Notes: a model not told the origin generated them from the sequence alone. DNA of 64,000 nt from an uncultured Propionimicrobium sp. (GCA_946221385.1 CAMIGX010000001.1:360952-424951); one strand, 5' to 3'. Numbered from the stretch's first letter, positions 46,778 to 56,330 are shown. A program made the numbers and translations.

Positions 46778-47571
46778 GTGGTTGAGTCTTTAAAACTATT
46801 CGTTCGGACCTACGTGTATTGGGTAGGGCTCATCCTTGGCTTCCCGATAGTGCCCGGTTCTCTGCTCTTCACTGCTGAAGTCGCCCCGGTGAACACTCCA
46901 TTGTGGCTTGCACCTTTCGCCGGGCTGTTGCTTTTTGTTATTGATCGGCCATCATCATGGGAGCCGCCGCTTTGGCGAGCATTAGTGATCCGAGTATTGG
47001 GTGCAGGATTTGCAGCCACCATGCTCACTATGGATCTCAACACTGGAGTGAGACGCTCTTATCTTTAGGTCTCGGTTGGATTGTCTTCACGGTAGTGGCA
47101 GGACACCTGCTGATGAGCAGCTCCGCTCGATTTGGCACGTCTGCTCACACGATCAGGGACGCGATCCGTACCTACACGACATGGATTGGAATCTGCTTCG
47201 GGATTTTCTATATCCCCGCCGCGGGACTCTCCGCAGCTGGCACTGTTTTGATGGTTCTTCCGCTTTATGGAACGTTCCTCGTCGGTCTGGTTCTTTTGAT
47301 AGTTGACCCGCCACGACGATGGCCGCAACCGCGAGTGAAGGCACTGTGGATACGACTCTTGTCAAGCGGGGCAGCAGCATTACTACTTGTTGTCACGAAC
47401 TCGTTCTATCGCAGTCCCCGCACCCACGAGATTTTCATCGGGGACTGGCAGGAAAACCTGGTCTTCTTCGTGGGTGCTTGGGCAATTTATGCCGCAGTGG
47501 CTGGGGTCACGTTCTTACGTCTGGCCCCAGTCACGAAGCATATGACAATCTCAGTAGATGAATTCAGCTAG
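46778..47571 (+). pseudogene. Two-module membrane protein with a frameshift (unknown family)
   Basis: GTG 46778 after GGGAGGTGTGA opens VESLKLFVRTYVYWVGLILG, with three hydrophobic segments, and stops at 47068. From about 47045 another frame continues LLSLGLGWIVFTVVAGHLL and a second copy: IRTYTTWIGICFGIFYIPAA, then VGLVLLIVDPPRRWPQPRVK. The halves align (RTYVYWVG with RTYTTWIG, FVIDRPSSWEPPLWRALVIR with LIVDPPRRWPQPRVKALWIR), so the original protein was an internal duplication of about 265 residues with six or more helices. The second half could be translated alone from ATG 47113. I do not recognise the family. Confidence 0.6.
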
Positions 47572-47940
47572 AGCTTGACATGCTGCCCTCTTGGTTTCTT
47601 CGCTAGGCTCAACGCCCGAATAGCCGTATGCCCCATTGGAACCGTCTGTGAGAAGGCCAACGTATCTGTCAGCTAATGTGCTATCAATTTCTGCAAAGAA
47701 CTTGTCCTTTGCGGTTCCTCCCGTCGCTTGCACCAACACTCTCAGAGATCGCCTTGAATCGCTGCCATAGCGAAACTGGATTGTTGTAGTAGCTCCTCAG
47801 CGTTCGGGACAGAAGGTTGGGGTCGTCGGCTCCCGAGCCTTTCAGCATCGCAGCTAGTTTGATCGCATCCCCGTCGCTACCGCGTTGGAGACGATCGAGC
47901 GGGTTGGCGACCTGAGCACGAGCGAGCTGGCTCAGATCAT
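47572..47940 (-). pseudogene. Degraded open reading frame, unidentified
   Basis: On the minus strand 47940-47745 is open and reads like protein (DDLSQLARAQVANPLDRLQ, then TLRSYYNNPVSLWQRFKAI). After a frame change near 47745 it continues as ATGGTAKDKFFAEIDSTLA down to ALAEFIY, with stop at 47572. No start codon is evident at the upstream end. The plus strand of 47851-47970 is also open (FDRIPVATALETIERVGD, ending ATPEGETR, followed by GGAAGGAG and an ATG at 47971), so the true coding strand of that part is uncertain. It is probably wreckage of two joined genes. No family recognised. Confidence 0.4.
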
Positions 47941-48026
47941 CAAGTCAGCGACCCCGGAAGGAGAAACGCGATGACACCAGGCTTCTGGACCAGCAGCATC
48001 ACCGTGGCCGGGCACACCACTCGGCG

Positions 48027-48275
48027 GGACTCCAAATGTTGGCCTATTGCACTCGCTTCGAGCTGACGGCTGGCCATCTGATCTACGCCAAAGGCAATGA
48101 GCCCCAAGCCCGACATGATGTGCTCAACTCTGCGGTTCGCATCTATTGCCATGCCCTTGACGTGAGCCTGCCGCCAGCCGATCTGCTGGCCAACATTGAC
48201 CGGCTCGCCGATCAACTGCTGGCTGCATCCGAGCCTGCGGACGATTCAGTCGGCCAAGATTTGAGCGCTCGCTGA
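48027..48275 (+). pseudogene. McrC restriction subunit, C-terminal fragment
   Basis: The plus-strand frame reads GLQMLAYCTRFELTAGHLIY, then AKGNEPQARHDVL and IYCHALDVSLPPADLL. This matches the end of the McrC subunit of the 5-methylcytosine-dependent McrBC restriction system (QMLAYC, GHLVYAKGN and HALDLS in the family). The nuclease core (PD-(D/E)xK) that precedes this part is absent, and so is mcrB. The upstream join is near 48027. The end overlaps the deoC stop by 30 bp. It is non-functional as a nuclease. Confidence 0.72.
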
Positions 48276-48887
48276 GCAACCCAGTCGGGTGGCGCCGGCG
48301 GCGATCATCGCCTCGGCGGTCGCCCGATCACGGATGCCGCCGGAAGCTTTGACGCCCAGCCGGCCGCCGACGGTCTGCGCCATCAGCTGCACCGCATGTT
48401 CGCTGGCCCCACCAGCCAGGTCGAAACCCGTCGAGGTCTTGACGAAATCAGCCCCGGCCTGTTCGGCCGCCCGACAAGCGCGGACGATCTCGTCATCGCT
48501 GAGCGTCGCAGCTTCGATGATGACCTTGAGCACTCCGGGCACTTCGTCCTTGACGGCCCTGATCTCCGCGACCAGATCGTCGTCTCGGCCGGCGCGCAGC
48601 AGGCCTACGTCAATGACCATGTCGACCTCGTCAGCGCCATTGGCGACGGCTTCGCGCGCCTCAGCAGCCTTGATAGCTGCGCTGTGCTTACCGGACGGAA
48701 AACCACACACGACAGCCAATTTCACGTCGCCCAGGTTGACGTCGAGGGGCAACATATTGGGCGACACGCAGATCGAATAGACGCCCAATTGCTTGGCCTC
48801 AGCGGCCAGCTGACGGACGTCAGCTGCGGTCGCGGCGGGTTTGAGCAAGGTGTGATCGATGTACTTCGCTAGTTCGGTGCGCTGCAT
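48246..48887 (-). CDS. deoC: Deoxyribose-phosphate aldolase
   Basis: A 213-residue class I aldolase splitting 2-deoxyribose 5-phosphate to acetaldehyde and glyceraldehyde 3-phosphate. The Schiff-base lysine is in [10 protein letters not shown]. The second active lysine is in [12 protein letters not shown], and YIDHTLLKP is the N-terminal signature. Full length. It is divergent from dcd with 29 bp between starts, which groups two deoxynucleotide-metabolism genes. Confidence 0.95.
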   Translation of the reverse strand: MQRTELAKYIDHTLLKPAATAADVRQLAAEAKQLGVYSICVSPNMLPLDVNLGDVKLAVVCGFPSGKHSAAIKAAEAREAVANGADEVDMVIDVGLLRAGRDDDLVAEIRAVKDEVPGVLKVIIEAATLSDDEIVRACRAAEQAGADFVKTSTGFDLAGGASEHAVQLMAQTVGGRLGVKASGGIRDRATAEAMIAAGATRLGCSASAQILAD

Positions 48888-48916
48888 AGGCCCATCGTAA
48901 ATGGTTAGATTGGCTC

Positions 48917-49501
48917 ATGCTCTTGTCTGACCGTGACATCCGTGCCCAGATCGACGCCGGCCGCGTCAAGCTCGACCCATATGATGCTGGCTTGGTGCAA
49001 CCGGCCAGCATCGACGTCAGACTCGACCGTTATTTCCGGATCTTCGAAAATCATCGCTACGGCGTCATCGATCCGGCCGCTGAGCAACCGGAACTGACCC
49101 GCACTGTCTCTCCGGACGGTGACGAACCTTTCGTGCTGCACCCAGGCGAGTTTGTGCTCGGCGCCACCTATGAATATGTGACGCTGCCTGACGACATCGC
49201 CGCCCGTCTGGAGGGCAAGTCATCGTTGGGCCGACTAGGGCTTTTGACGCACTCCACCGCCGGCTTCATCGACCCCGGCTTCGAGGGCCACGTCACCTTG
49301 GAGCTGTCGAATATGAGCAATCTGCCGGTCAAGCTCTATCCGGGCATGAAGATCGGCCAGCTATGCTTCTTCCAGCTGTCGTCGCCGGCCGAACATCCCT
49401 ATGGCTCGGCACAAACCGGCTCACACTATCAAGGCCAGCGCGGTCCAACAGCCAGCCGTTCTTGGCAGAACTTCAACCGCATCGATATTTCCGAAGCCTG
49501 A
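48917..49501 (+). CDS. dcd: dCTP deaminase (probably bifunctional dCTP deaminase/dUTPase)
   Basis: A 194-residue trimeric enzyme. [40 protein letters not shown] and [19 protein letters not shown] (with the catalytic Glu) closely match the Mycobacterium enzyme, which converts dCTP directly to dUMP. The C-terminal loop [16 protein letters not shown] is present. Whether it also hydrolyses dUTP is inferred from the family. The leader is short, with no strong ribosome site. Confidence 0.93.
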   Translation: MLLSDRDIRAQIDAGRVKLDPYDAGLVQPASIDVRLDRYFRIFENHRYGVIDPAAEQPELTRTVSPDGDEPFVLHPGEFVLGATYEYVTLPDDIAARLEGKSSLGRLGLLTHSTAGFIDPGFEGHVTLELSNMSNLPVKLYPGMKIGQLCFFQLSSPAEHPYGSAQTGSHYQGQRGPTASRSWQNFNRIDISEA

Positions 49502-49629
49502 GACTTTTCTGTGCCGCCTGCTCCCCGGTCCGGTTGTTTAGCGTCCGGCGAAATTGTCAGTTGCGCGTGCCAAGCTGTTCTAAGTTCGAACAAAGCTAGA
49601 ACTGCAACGAGTAAAACTTAGGAGCAGAC

Positions 49630-50088
49630 ATGAACGATCTGGGCACGACTTCTGTGACTCGCGAAATCCCCGCCTCGGCGGCCGACATTTTCGATCTGCT
49701 GAGCAATCCGCACAAGCACCACCTGACTGACGGCGGCGGCACGGTTCGCTCGCTCGACCAGGGCGACCGCCTCAAAGCAGTCGGCGACACCTTCACCATG
49801 AACATGGAAGCCGAAGGCATGGGCGAATACCAGACCCGCAACAAGGTCTACGCCTTCGCTGACGGCCGCGTCATCGGCTGGCAGAACGAGGAGAACATCA
49901 CCACCGGCGTCAAGGTCGGCTCCAAGTGGCTGTGGGAGCTCGAGCCGGTCGATGCCGCGACCACCGTGGTCACCTTGACCTACGATCCGCGCGAAATCGA
50001 GGACCCGAAGGTGCAAGCACTGAGCAAGAACTTCGACTTGGATGAGTTGGACGCCTCGCTAGCGGCGCTGGCTGAGGCTGTCGCCTGA
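49630..50088 (+). CDS. SRPBCC (START-like) family protein
   Basis: 152 residues with the polyketide-cyclase/START pattern: VTREIPASAADIFDLLSNP at the N-terminus, GDTFTMNMEAEGMGEYQT and a strand-rich centre (GSKWLWELEPVDAATTVVTL), then a C-terminal helix (DELDASLAALAEAV). Such proteins bind hydrophobic ligands in a helix-grip cavity. The function is unknown and no signal peptide is present. TAGGAGCAG before the ATG is a good ribosome site. Confidence 0.82.
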   Translation: MNDLGTTSVTREIPASAADIFDLLSNPHKHHLTDGGGTVRSLDQGDRLKAVGDTFTMNMEAEGMGEYQTRNKVYAFADGRVIGWQNEENITTGVKVGSKWLWELEPVDAATTVVTLTYDPREIEDPKVQALSKNFDLDELDASLAALAEAVA

Positions 50089-50112
50089 GTTGCTCGGTAA
50101 CAGCGGGGGCTG

Positions 50113-51531
50113 TCAGGGAGCTGCCGGATGACGCAGCACCCGCAGGCTCCGCTCACCAAAGCTAACGACCTGACCCTCTTGGACGCGCACCTCGTCATGC
50201 GGCTCACATGGCACTAACTCACCGCCTTGAGTCATCAACGCCGTGCCATTAGTCGAACCGCGATCGGTGACGAAGCAACCACGTTCATCGACGAACACCA
50301 TCAAATGGGTCTTTGAGACGCTGCTGTCTGGGTCGCCGACCGGCATGACGTCAACGTCCTGGTCGTTTTGATTGGGCTGGGGACGCCGACCAATCAACAG
50401 CACCGAACGCACCGGCATGTCGGTGCCATTGTCGAGACGCACATGCCAACCTTCGCTAGCCGGCCGGTTCACCGCACCGGGCTTGACCAAGCGGGTGCCC
50501 TCGTAATCATTGCTGGGAATGTCCTCGCTGGTACGACCCTTGACGCGAACCGTCTTACCGACGGCTGGTGTCTCACCGGGCAACGGGGATGCCACTGGCG
50601 CAGGTCCCGTAGCGTGGCCCTGCGGCTGCGAGCTGGGAGCTTGAGCATGTCCGGCTGGGCCGCCCGGCTGCCACGTCGGAGTTTGCTGGGCCAACGGCTG
50701 CTGAGCTTGCGGAGTCCAGCTCGGTGACGTGGCAGACGGCTCGGCGGGCTGCTGGGCAGACCAATCCGGCAGATTCCCGATCGGGGCGTGACTGATCGGA
50801 GCGGTATATTCCTCTGATCCGGGCATCGGCTCCAGCGGGGGGGCGTAAACCGATTGCGCCGGCTGCGGCATGGGCGCAGATTGCGGCGCGAAAGATCTAC
50901 CGCCAGGGATGTGCGATATCGGGGACGCCGGGGAGGGCGCGTCGGGCACATTGGCGAATTTCGCGTTCGGATCAGTGCCGCGCAGGTGTGGCGGCAATGC
51001 GACGGTCGCCGCGGTCGAACGCTTGCCGTCCCCACCCGGATTAGGCGCGAAACTCGTCGCCCCGGTGCCCGTCGACGAGGTGGGTCGGTGCGTGGTGTGC
51101 CGGGCGGTGATCGTCACCGATCCGACGGCCATGTCGTGCCAGCCTTGTCGCCGTTCATGAATGATCAAAAAGATGCACAACGCGATCCCAGGCAAGACCA
51201 GCGCCCAGCAAGCATTCAAAACTAGGCTGCGGATGAACATCCGCCACCAGCCGATGTGTTTGCCGTCCTTGACACCCACCAGCTGCAGACCACACAGCTG
51301 ATAGCCCAGCCCGGCCTTGCGGATCGCGTAATTCCACCACTGCCAGATCAGCCAGCCGATCAGCAAGAATCCACACAGCAAGCTGGCAAACAACGCCAAA
51401 TCCGTCCGCGAAAACAGCAAATACCAGATGCCGACGAGCAGGCCAGGCACGATCCGGTCGATGACTGCGGCGCCGAAGCGCGCGCCGAGCGGAGCGATCT
51501 GGGGTTGGCCCTTGGCGCTGTGATCAGCCAT
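50113..51531 (-). CDS. RDD membrane domain-FHA domain protein
   Basis: 472 residues from ATG 51531 (MADHSAKGQ, preceded by GGAGAAAGGC). That start lies 8 bp inside the upstream gene, and an in-frame start 12 codons earlier is less likely. Residues ~15-140 are an RDD-type membrane domain with three or four helices (ARFGAAVIDRIVPGLLVGIW, WHDMAVGSV at its end). A Pro/Ser/Gln-rich linker (~150-370) leads to a C-terminal FHA phosphothreonine-binding domain with LLIGRRP, VSKTHL and RGSTNGT. It is the last gene of the FHA-FN3-MoxR-DUF58-transglutaminase cluster and is probably a target or sensor of Ser/Thr kinase signalling at the membrane. Confidence 0.85.
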   Translation of the reverse strand: MADHSAKGQPQIAPLGARFGAAVIDRIVPGLLVGIWYLLFSRTDLALFASLLCGFLLIGWLIWQWWNYAIRKAGLGYQLCGLQLVGVKDGKHIGWWRMFIRSLVLNACWALVLPGIALCIFLIIHERRQGWHDMAVGSVTITARHTTHRPTSSTGTGATSFAPNPGGDGKRSTAATVALPPHLRGTDPNAKFANVPDAPSPASPISHIPGGRSFAPQSAPMPQPAQSVYAPPLEPMPGSEEYTAPISHAPIGNLPDWSAQQPAEPSATSPSWTPQAQQPLAQQTPTWQPGGPAGHAQAPSSQPQGHATGPAPVASPLPGETPAVGKTVRVKGRTSEDIPSNDYEGTRLVKPGAVNRPASEGWHVRLDNGTDMPVRSVLLIGRRPQPNQNDQDVDVMPVGDPDSSVSKTHLMVFVDERGCFVTDRGSTNGTALMTQGGELVPCEPHDEVRVQEGQVVSFGERSLRVLRHPAAP

Positions 51532-53962
51532 CAGCCTTTCTCCTGCCTGGTCGCTGGGCGCGAACATTGGCCCAGGTGTTGCTCACCCACTGGCCTGCGT
51601 CAGCCAGTTGGAATCCTCTGAACGAGCGTATCGACAGCCGCCCAGCCAGGGCGCGCGGTTTGGAAACTGAACCACGCAGCGCCGCTACGCCCTCGTCGAT
51701 CGACTTCCAATAGCCTGCCGCCTGATCTTCGGTGACGCGATCTGGGGCGAAGACCGCCACGTCAGCCTGCCTAGCCAGACGGTTGGAGTCGACATGCTCC
51801 TCGAGCTTGGGGAAGGCGGCGCTGAGCATCGCTGCCTGCTCGGTGCGGGTCGCCATCGGCGAAGCTGACGTCCCCAGGTCGCGGGCGACGTCCAAGAGTT
51901 CCGACCAACCACCAGCGACTCGGTTAGCGACGATCTCAGCTCGCATCCGGCCGAGCCGACGACGATGCTTCATGCCCAAGATCAACACCAGCGGCCCAAC
52001 GATGACGATCAAAGGCAGACCATAGGTCGCGGTGTACTTCAAGACCTTCTGCACGTCGATACGGCGCGGCGGACGTGGCGGATCAGCCGGTTGCACCGGC
52101 AGCCGATCGTCTGGTAGCGGCGGATCGGGACGCTCAGGCGGTGGCGGCGGATTTTCCACGTGCGGTCGGGTCTGGATCCGGTTGGGGTCTGGGTCTTGGG
52201 GCAGCTTCCGATCACGCGACGGAGTCGGATCGAACATGACCCAACCCATTTCACCTAGATAGACCTCGGTATAGGCGCGCACGTCGTCGCCTTTGACCTT
52301 GCCGCCAGCTGGGATCTGGTAGCCGTAGACCACCCGCGCCGGCACATCCCGGGCGCGCATCATGAGGCTCATCGCGACGGCGTACTGTTCCTCGTCACCG
52401 ACCATCTTTTCTTGATCAGCAAGCAGATCGAACAGCCGCGCGTACGAGTGGCCTGGCAGCGACCGCGCATCTTTCGGGTCTACGCCGTGGCTGAAATAAC
52501 CGTGGTTGTTGAAGAAGGCCTCGACGGCCAGCGCCAAATCACCGGCGGTGCTGGAGGCTGAGCCTATCTGATTAGCCATATCGCGCAGCAGATCTGGGAC
52601 CTCGCCGATCTCCGGCTGCGGCAGCGGTGCGGTGCGGGCAGCCCGGATCTCGCGGGCCGGCGGACGATCGGTCAAGGTCGCGGTCAAGACATAGGAATCG
52701 CCGCCGTTCAAACCAGCTGTGACGACCGAACCTTCCGCGCGCAGATTGTGGTAATGACTGTCAGCCAAGTTGCGTCGCCGGTCGCCAGCAAATTCGACCT
52801 TCTTGGTGGTGCCCACCGTCGGTAACCAAGCACCTGCTGGTAGCCCTTCGATCGTCACCTCAATGCGCTGCTCTGCAACGTCACGCCGCGGCGCCCGGTC
52901 GGTTGGCTCGATGCGGGCGCCGACGCGGACATAACTGCCGTCCTGCCCGCCGGTCACCGAGTTGGAAATGTTGTACGAAATGCCGTCATAGGCGTCCAAA
53001 GTCGCCAAGCGCAAGAATTTGCCGTCCGCACCGGAGACCGTCACGAGAGTCTTCGTGCGCAGATTGGTGATATTGCCGCGGAAAGCTTGCAACGGCGAGG
53101 CGTAGTCCTGCACTTCCAAAGGCTGCGAGATGCTCTCCCGCAGCACATGACGTTTGCCCTTCGGCTCGACCGAACCAGCCAACGCGAGCACGATTCCGCT
53201 GACGACTGCCAACACCAAGAATTGATAGAGCAGCCGCAGACCGAGGTTCCGGTTAGCTGAGGCGACCAGCAGCGAACCGCGGTTGCGGCGCTGGTAGCTC
53301 GTCCAAAACAGCACGATTGCGACCCAACCGATCGCGAAGATCCAGTCGCCGAGCGAGTAGACATTGCCGAGCGCGAATGCGACGCCGACCGCCGCGCTTT
53401 GCGGCACCCAAGCCAGCGCAGCGCTTCGCTGAGCACGACGCGCGATGCTGATCGCGAGCAGGCCAGAAACCATCGCCAACAGCAGCGGGACGGTCATCAA
53501 GTTATAGGTCGTGCCGAGCGGCGGGGCCACCGTCAACATGTCTCGCCAGGCCGTCACCGGACCAGTCAGCAGACCACGCAGCGTGCGACCGGTCGGCAAG
53601 AATCCCCACAGCGAAGAATCTGGCATCGCCAGCAGCGGGCCGAAGACGAACCAGCCGATGATCATCGCCGCGACGGTATAGGCCGCGTTCCAGCTACGCC
53701 ATTGGCTGACCATGCCAATGCCGACGCCCAACGCCGTGCCGCCTAAGACCGTCAACCAAATCCAGCCTTGGCCATAGGGCGGCAAGAAGGCGATGACTAA
53801 CAGCATCGCGAGCAGCCCGATCGCCACCAGGTCGACGATCAGCGTCCAGTCGATTTCACGACGTTGCTTAGCTTGCGAGCGCGCGGCGCGTTCTGCCCCT
53901 TGCGGCTGTTGGGGCAGTTGGAAGGGCGCGGGCGCCTCGAATTGCGGCATCGCCCGGCTCAT
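51524..53962 (-). CDS. Transglutaminase-like membrane protein lacking catalytic Cys and His
   Basis: 812 residues. The N-terminal block (~35-270) has at least six hydrophobic helices. An extracytoplasmic domain and a transglutaminase-like core near 500-590 follow, then one more helix (~655-675) and a DUF4129-like C-terminus. In active members the core reads G-x-CEQF and HAWVEVY; here it is VGDEEQYAVAM (Cys replaced by Glu) and VRAYTEVYL (His replaced by Arg). MFDPTPS keeps the third site. It is therefore probably non-catalytic. It overlaps DUF58 and the RDD-FHA gene at either end, so it is tightly coupled within a conserved cluster. Confidence 0.85.
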   Translation of the reverse strand: MSRAMPQFEAPAPFQLPQQPQGAERAARSQAKQRREIDWTLIVDLVAIGLLAMLLVIAFLPPYGQGWIWLTVLGGTALGVGIGMVSQWRSWNAAYTVAAMIIGWFVFGPLLAMPDSSLWGFLPTGRTLRGLLTGPVTAWRDMLTVAPPLGTTYNLMTVPLLLAMVSGLLAISIARRAQRSAALAWVPQSAAVGVAFALGNVYSLGDWIFAIGWVAIVLFWTSYQRRNRGSLLVASANRNLGLRLLYQFLVLAVVSGIVLALAGSVEPKGKRHVLRESISQPLEVQDYASPLQAFRGNITNLRTKTLVTVSGADGKFLRLATLDAYDGISYNISNSVTGGQDGSYVRVGARIEPTDRAPRRDVAEQRIEVTIEGLPAGAWLPTVGTTKKVEFAGDRRRNLADSHYHNLRAEGSVVTAGLNGGDSYVLTATLTDRPPAREIRAARTAPLPQPEIGEVPDLLRDMANQIGSASSTAGDLALAVEAFFNNHGYFSHGVDPKDARSLPGHSYARLFDLLADQEKMVGDEEQYAVAMSLMMRARDVPARVVYGYQIPAGGKVKGDDVRAYTEVYLGEMGWVMFDPTPSRDRKLPQDPDPNRIQTRPHVENPPPPPERPDPPLPDDRLPVQPADPPRPPRRIDVQKVLKYTATYGLPLIVIVGPLVLILGMKHRRRLGRMRAEIVANRVAGGWSELLDVARDLGTSASPMATRTEQAAMLSAAFPKLEEHVDSNRLARQADVAVFAPDRVTEDQAAGYWKSIDEGVAALRGSVSKPRALAGRLSIRSFRGFQLADAGQWVSNTWANVRAQRPGRRKADG

Positions 53963-55230
53963 GGCATCGCCTGTCGCATCGCGCGTCCGAGCTGTTCCAA
54001 GCGCGGCACCTTAGCCAAAGATTGGTTAGCGACATTGCGCACCGAGATCTTCGCCTGCGGGTCGACGATGATGCCAATGACGCGGGTGTCGAGCTCAAAA
54101 TGCGCGCAGGCCCGGCGCAGATCTTCCAGTTTCGTCGCCGCGCCCGTCACCAAGACCACGACGGAGGCACGTTCTTCGACGCGCCGCACGAAGCGAGACA
54201 GCGCAATGATGCCTCGGCCTGGCACGCGGTCCAGACGCGCCATTTCGTCCAACATGCGTGGGACGCTGACTGCGGGCAAAATCTCGGAATTAGTCAATAG
54301 CGCGAACGGATTTTGTTCCCGGATCGCCTGTTGGGCGATCGACGCGGCGATCGAAATCGCTTCTTCGAAATCTTCTTCACCAAGATAGGAATTCGTCGAC
54401 AAATCGATAGCCAGCGCGACGCGGGACTGCAGGGTCTGCTCATATTGGCGCACCATGAGTTGCCCCAGGTGCGCGGTGGTCTTCCAGTGCACCTGACGAC
54501 GATCGTCTCCGGGCGCATATTCGCGCAGACTCTGGAAGCTCATGTCGCTGGCAGCTAGCTGTGGAGTGACGTGCCCCTCGAGGTCGTGAATGAAACCAGT
54601 CAACCGGCCCTGCAGCGGCACCGTGCGCGGGTGCACGAAAAATTCATAGCTGACGGTCCAGTTGGTCTGCCGACCGGTCAACGCGAACGGATCGCCTTGC
54701 GTCGAATTAGCTGGGCCGATGGTGTAGACGCCGCGTTTTTCGGTCGGGATCTTGAAGCGCTCGTGATATTCGCCCTGCGGCTGCAAGCTCGGCAGGTCGA
54801 AGACGGCTCGTTCGTCACCGATCGGCAACTCGACGCGAGCGGGCAGATTGCGTCTGGTCGCGACATTCTTGACATGCAGCTGACCGCCGGCGTCGTCACC
54901 GACGGTGACGCGCAGCTCGTCTAGGCCCATCTGCACCTCAAATTTCGGATGCCCAATGGTGAATAGCAGCGCCACTGCCAATAGCAGCCCGCACAGCAGG
55001 CCGATGAGTCGCAGCTCTTGCCAGGCGAAGATCGCGCCGGCGATGGCCGAGACGATCGCGACGATCAAAATCACCCAACCAGCCAGTCGCATGCCCAAAA
55101 AGCTCGAGACGCGTTCGAAGACGTCTCGAATTTCGCGACTATCTGGCGGCGCGACGGGGTCGGGCAGTTCCCAGCGACTGGCTGGTTCGCTCGGCTGGCC
55201 TTGGACGGGCGGGGGTACCACTTGAGTCAT
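53959..55230 (-). CDS. DUF58 protein (von Willebrand A-like)
   Basis: A 423-residue DUF58 protein. Two N-terminal helices (~50-90: AGWVILIVAIVSAIAGAIFA and LIGLLCGLLLAVALLF) anchor it. The signature REYAPGDDRRQVHWKTTAHL and MVRQYEQT follows, then a VWA-like part (VALAIDLSTNSY). DUF58 proteins accompany MoxR ATPases and transglutaminase-like proteins, where a chaperone/assembly role is proposed. The gene shares ATGA with the transglutaminase-like gene downstream and lies 16 bp after moxR. Confidence 0.88.
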   Translation of the reverse strand: MTQVVPPPVQGQPSEPASRWELPDPVAPPDSREIRDVFERVSSFLGMRLAGWVILIVAIVSAIAGAIFAWQELRLIGLLCGLLLAVALLFTIGHPKFEVQMGLDELRVTVGDDAGGQLHVKNVATRRNLPARVELPIGDERAVFDLPSLQPQGEYHERFKIPTEKRGVYTIGPANSTQGDPFALTGRQTNWTVSYEFFVHPRTVPLQGRLTGFIHDLEGHVTPQLAASDMSFQSLREYAPGDDRRQVHWKTTAHLGQLMVRQYEQTLQSRVALAIDLSTNSYLGEEDFEEAISIAASIAQQAIREQNPFALLTNSEILPAVSVPRMLDEMARLDRVPGRGIIALSRFVRRVEERASVVVLVTGAATKLEDLRRACAHFELDTRVIGIIVDPQAKISVRNVANQSLAKVPRLEQLGRAMRQAMP

Positions 55231-55246
55231 TGCAGTTCAGCGCAGA

Positions 55247-56305
55247 TCAGTTGTTTTCGTCCGGAGTCAACGAGCCCATCTGCTGAGGGGCTTGCGGCTG
55301 CTGCATGTGCGGTTGCTGCCCGTGCTGCTGCTGTGGCTCCTCGATGCGTTCAGTCGGCGGCGGCACCGAGCCGATGACGCGGGCCATGACCTGTTCGCCA
55401 GTAACTCCGTTGAATTCAGATTCTGGGTCCAAAATCAGTCGGTGCGCCAGGCACGGGATCGCCAACATCTTGATGTCATCGGGGACGACGAAATGGCGTC
55501 CCTGCGAAGCTGCCCACACGCGCGTGCAGCGCGTCAAGGCCAAGCCGCCACGTACCGAAACGCCCAGGCGGACGTCCTCAGCGGTGCGGGTAGCTTCCAA
55601 AATGCGCGCCATGTAGTCGAAGAGCGCCTTTTCGATGTAGACCGACGTCGCCAGCTGGCTCATCTCGGTCACCGCTTGGGTCGTGATGACCGCCGGCAGC
55701 GCCGCAGACCGCGGCCGGGTGCCGCCGGATGCCAAGATGCGTTGAGTCGCTTCGCGGTCCGAATAGCCCAGCGTCGTCTTCATCAAGAAACGGTCCAGTT
55801 GAGCTTCCGGCAGCCGATAGGTGCCGGCCTGTTCGATCGGGTTTTGCGTCGCGATGACCATGAACGGATTTCCGACCGGATAGGTCGTCCCGTCGACGGT
55901 GACTTTCGCCTCCTCCATTACCTCCAGTAGCGCCGACTGGGTCTTGGGCGAGGCACGGTTGATCTCGTCAGCGAGCACGATCGAAGCGAAAATGGGCCCG
56001 GGGTGGAACTCGAATTCACCGGACTTTTGGTCATAGATCGTCACGCCGGTGACGTCAGAGGGCAACAAGTCGGGAGTGAACTGGATACGGCTCGAAGTGC
56101 CCTGCACGGTCTGCGACAGAGCACGCGCCAACGTGGTCTTGCCGGTGCCGGGATAGTCCTCGAGCAGCAGGTGACCCTCGGCCAGCATGCAGGTGACGGC
56201 GAGCCGCACGGCCTCAGTCTTGCCCATGATGGCGCGTTCAACATTGCGCACGACGCTGGCGAAGGTCTCAGAAAACCAGCGCGCTTGGTCCGGGGTCATT
56301 GCCAT
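55247..56305 (-). CDS. MoxR-family AAA ATPase
   Basis: A 352-residue AAA+ ATPase. Walker A is EDYPGTGKTTLARAL, Walker B is IVLADEINRASPKTQSALLE, sensor 1 is FMVIATQNPIEQAGTY, and the C-terminal lid is complete. The last ~30 residues are Gln/His/Pro-rich (QQQHGQQPHMQQPQAPQQ). MoxR proteins act as chaperones that mature or switch partner proteins, here probably the DUF58/VWA and transglutaminase-like proteins encoded directly after it. It starts 25 bp after the giant FN3 gene. Confidence 0.93.
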   Translation of the reverse strand: MAMTPDQARWFSETFASVVRNVERAIMGKTEAVRLAVTCMLAEGHLLLEDYPGTGKTTLARALSQTVQGTSSRIQFTPDLLPSDVTGVTIYDQKSGEFEFHPGPIFASIVLADEINRASPKTQSALLEVMEEAKVTVDGTTYPVGNPFMVIATQNPIEQAGTYRLPEAQLDRFLMKTTLGYSDREATQRILASGGTRPRSAALPAVITTQAVTEMSQLATSVYIEKALFDYMARILEATRTAEDVRLGVSVRGGLALTRCTRVWAASQGRHFVVPDDIKMLAIPCLAHRLILDPESEFNGVTGEQVMARVIGSVPPPTERIEEPQQQHGQQPHMQQPQAPQQMGSLTPDENN

Positions 56306-56330
56306 TTCGTTGATTCCTTACTTGGTGTTG

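Noticed and set aside
49575..49610. GTTCGAAC near a possible LexA box upstream of the SRPBCC gene
   Set aside because: The actinobacterial LexA site needs GAAC and GTTC arms separated by four bases. This is a contiguous palindrome and the gene is not an SOS gene.
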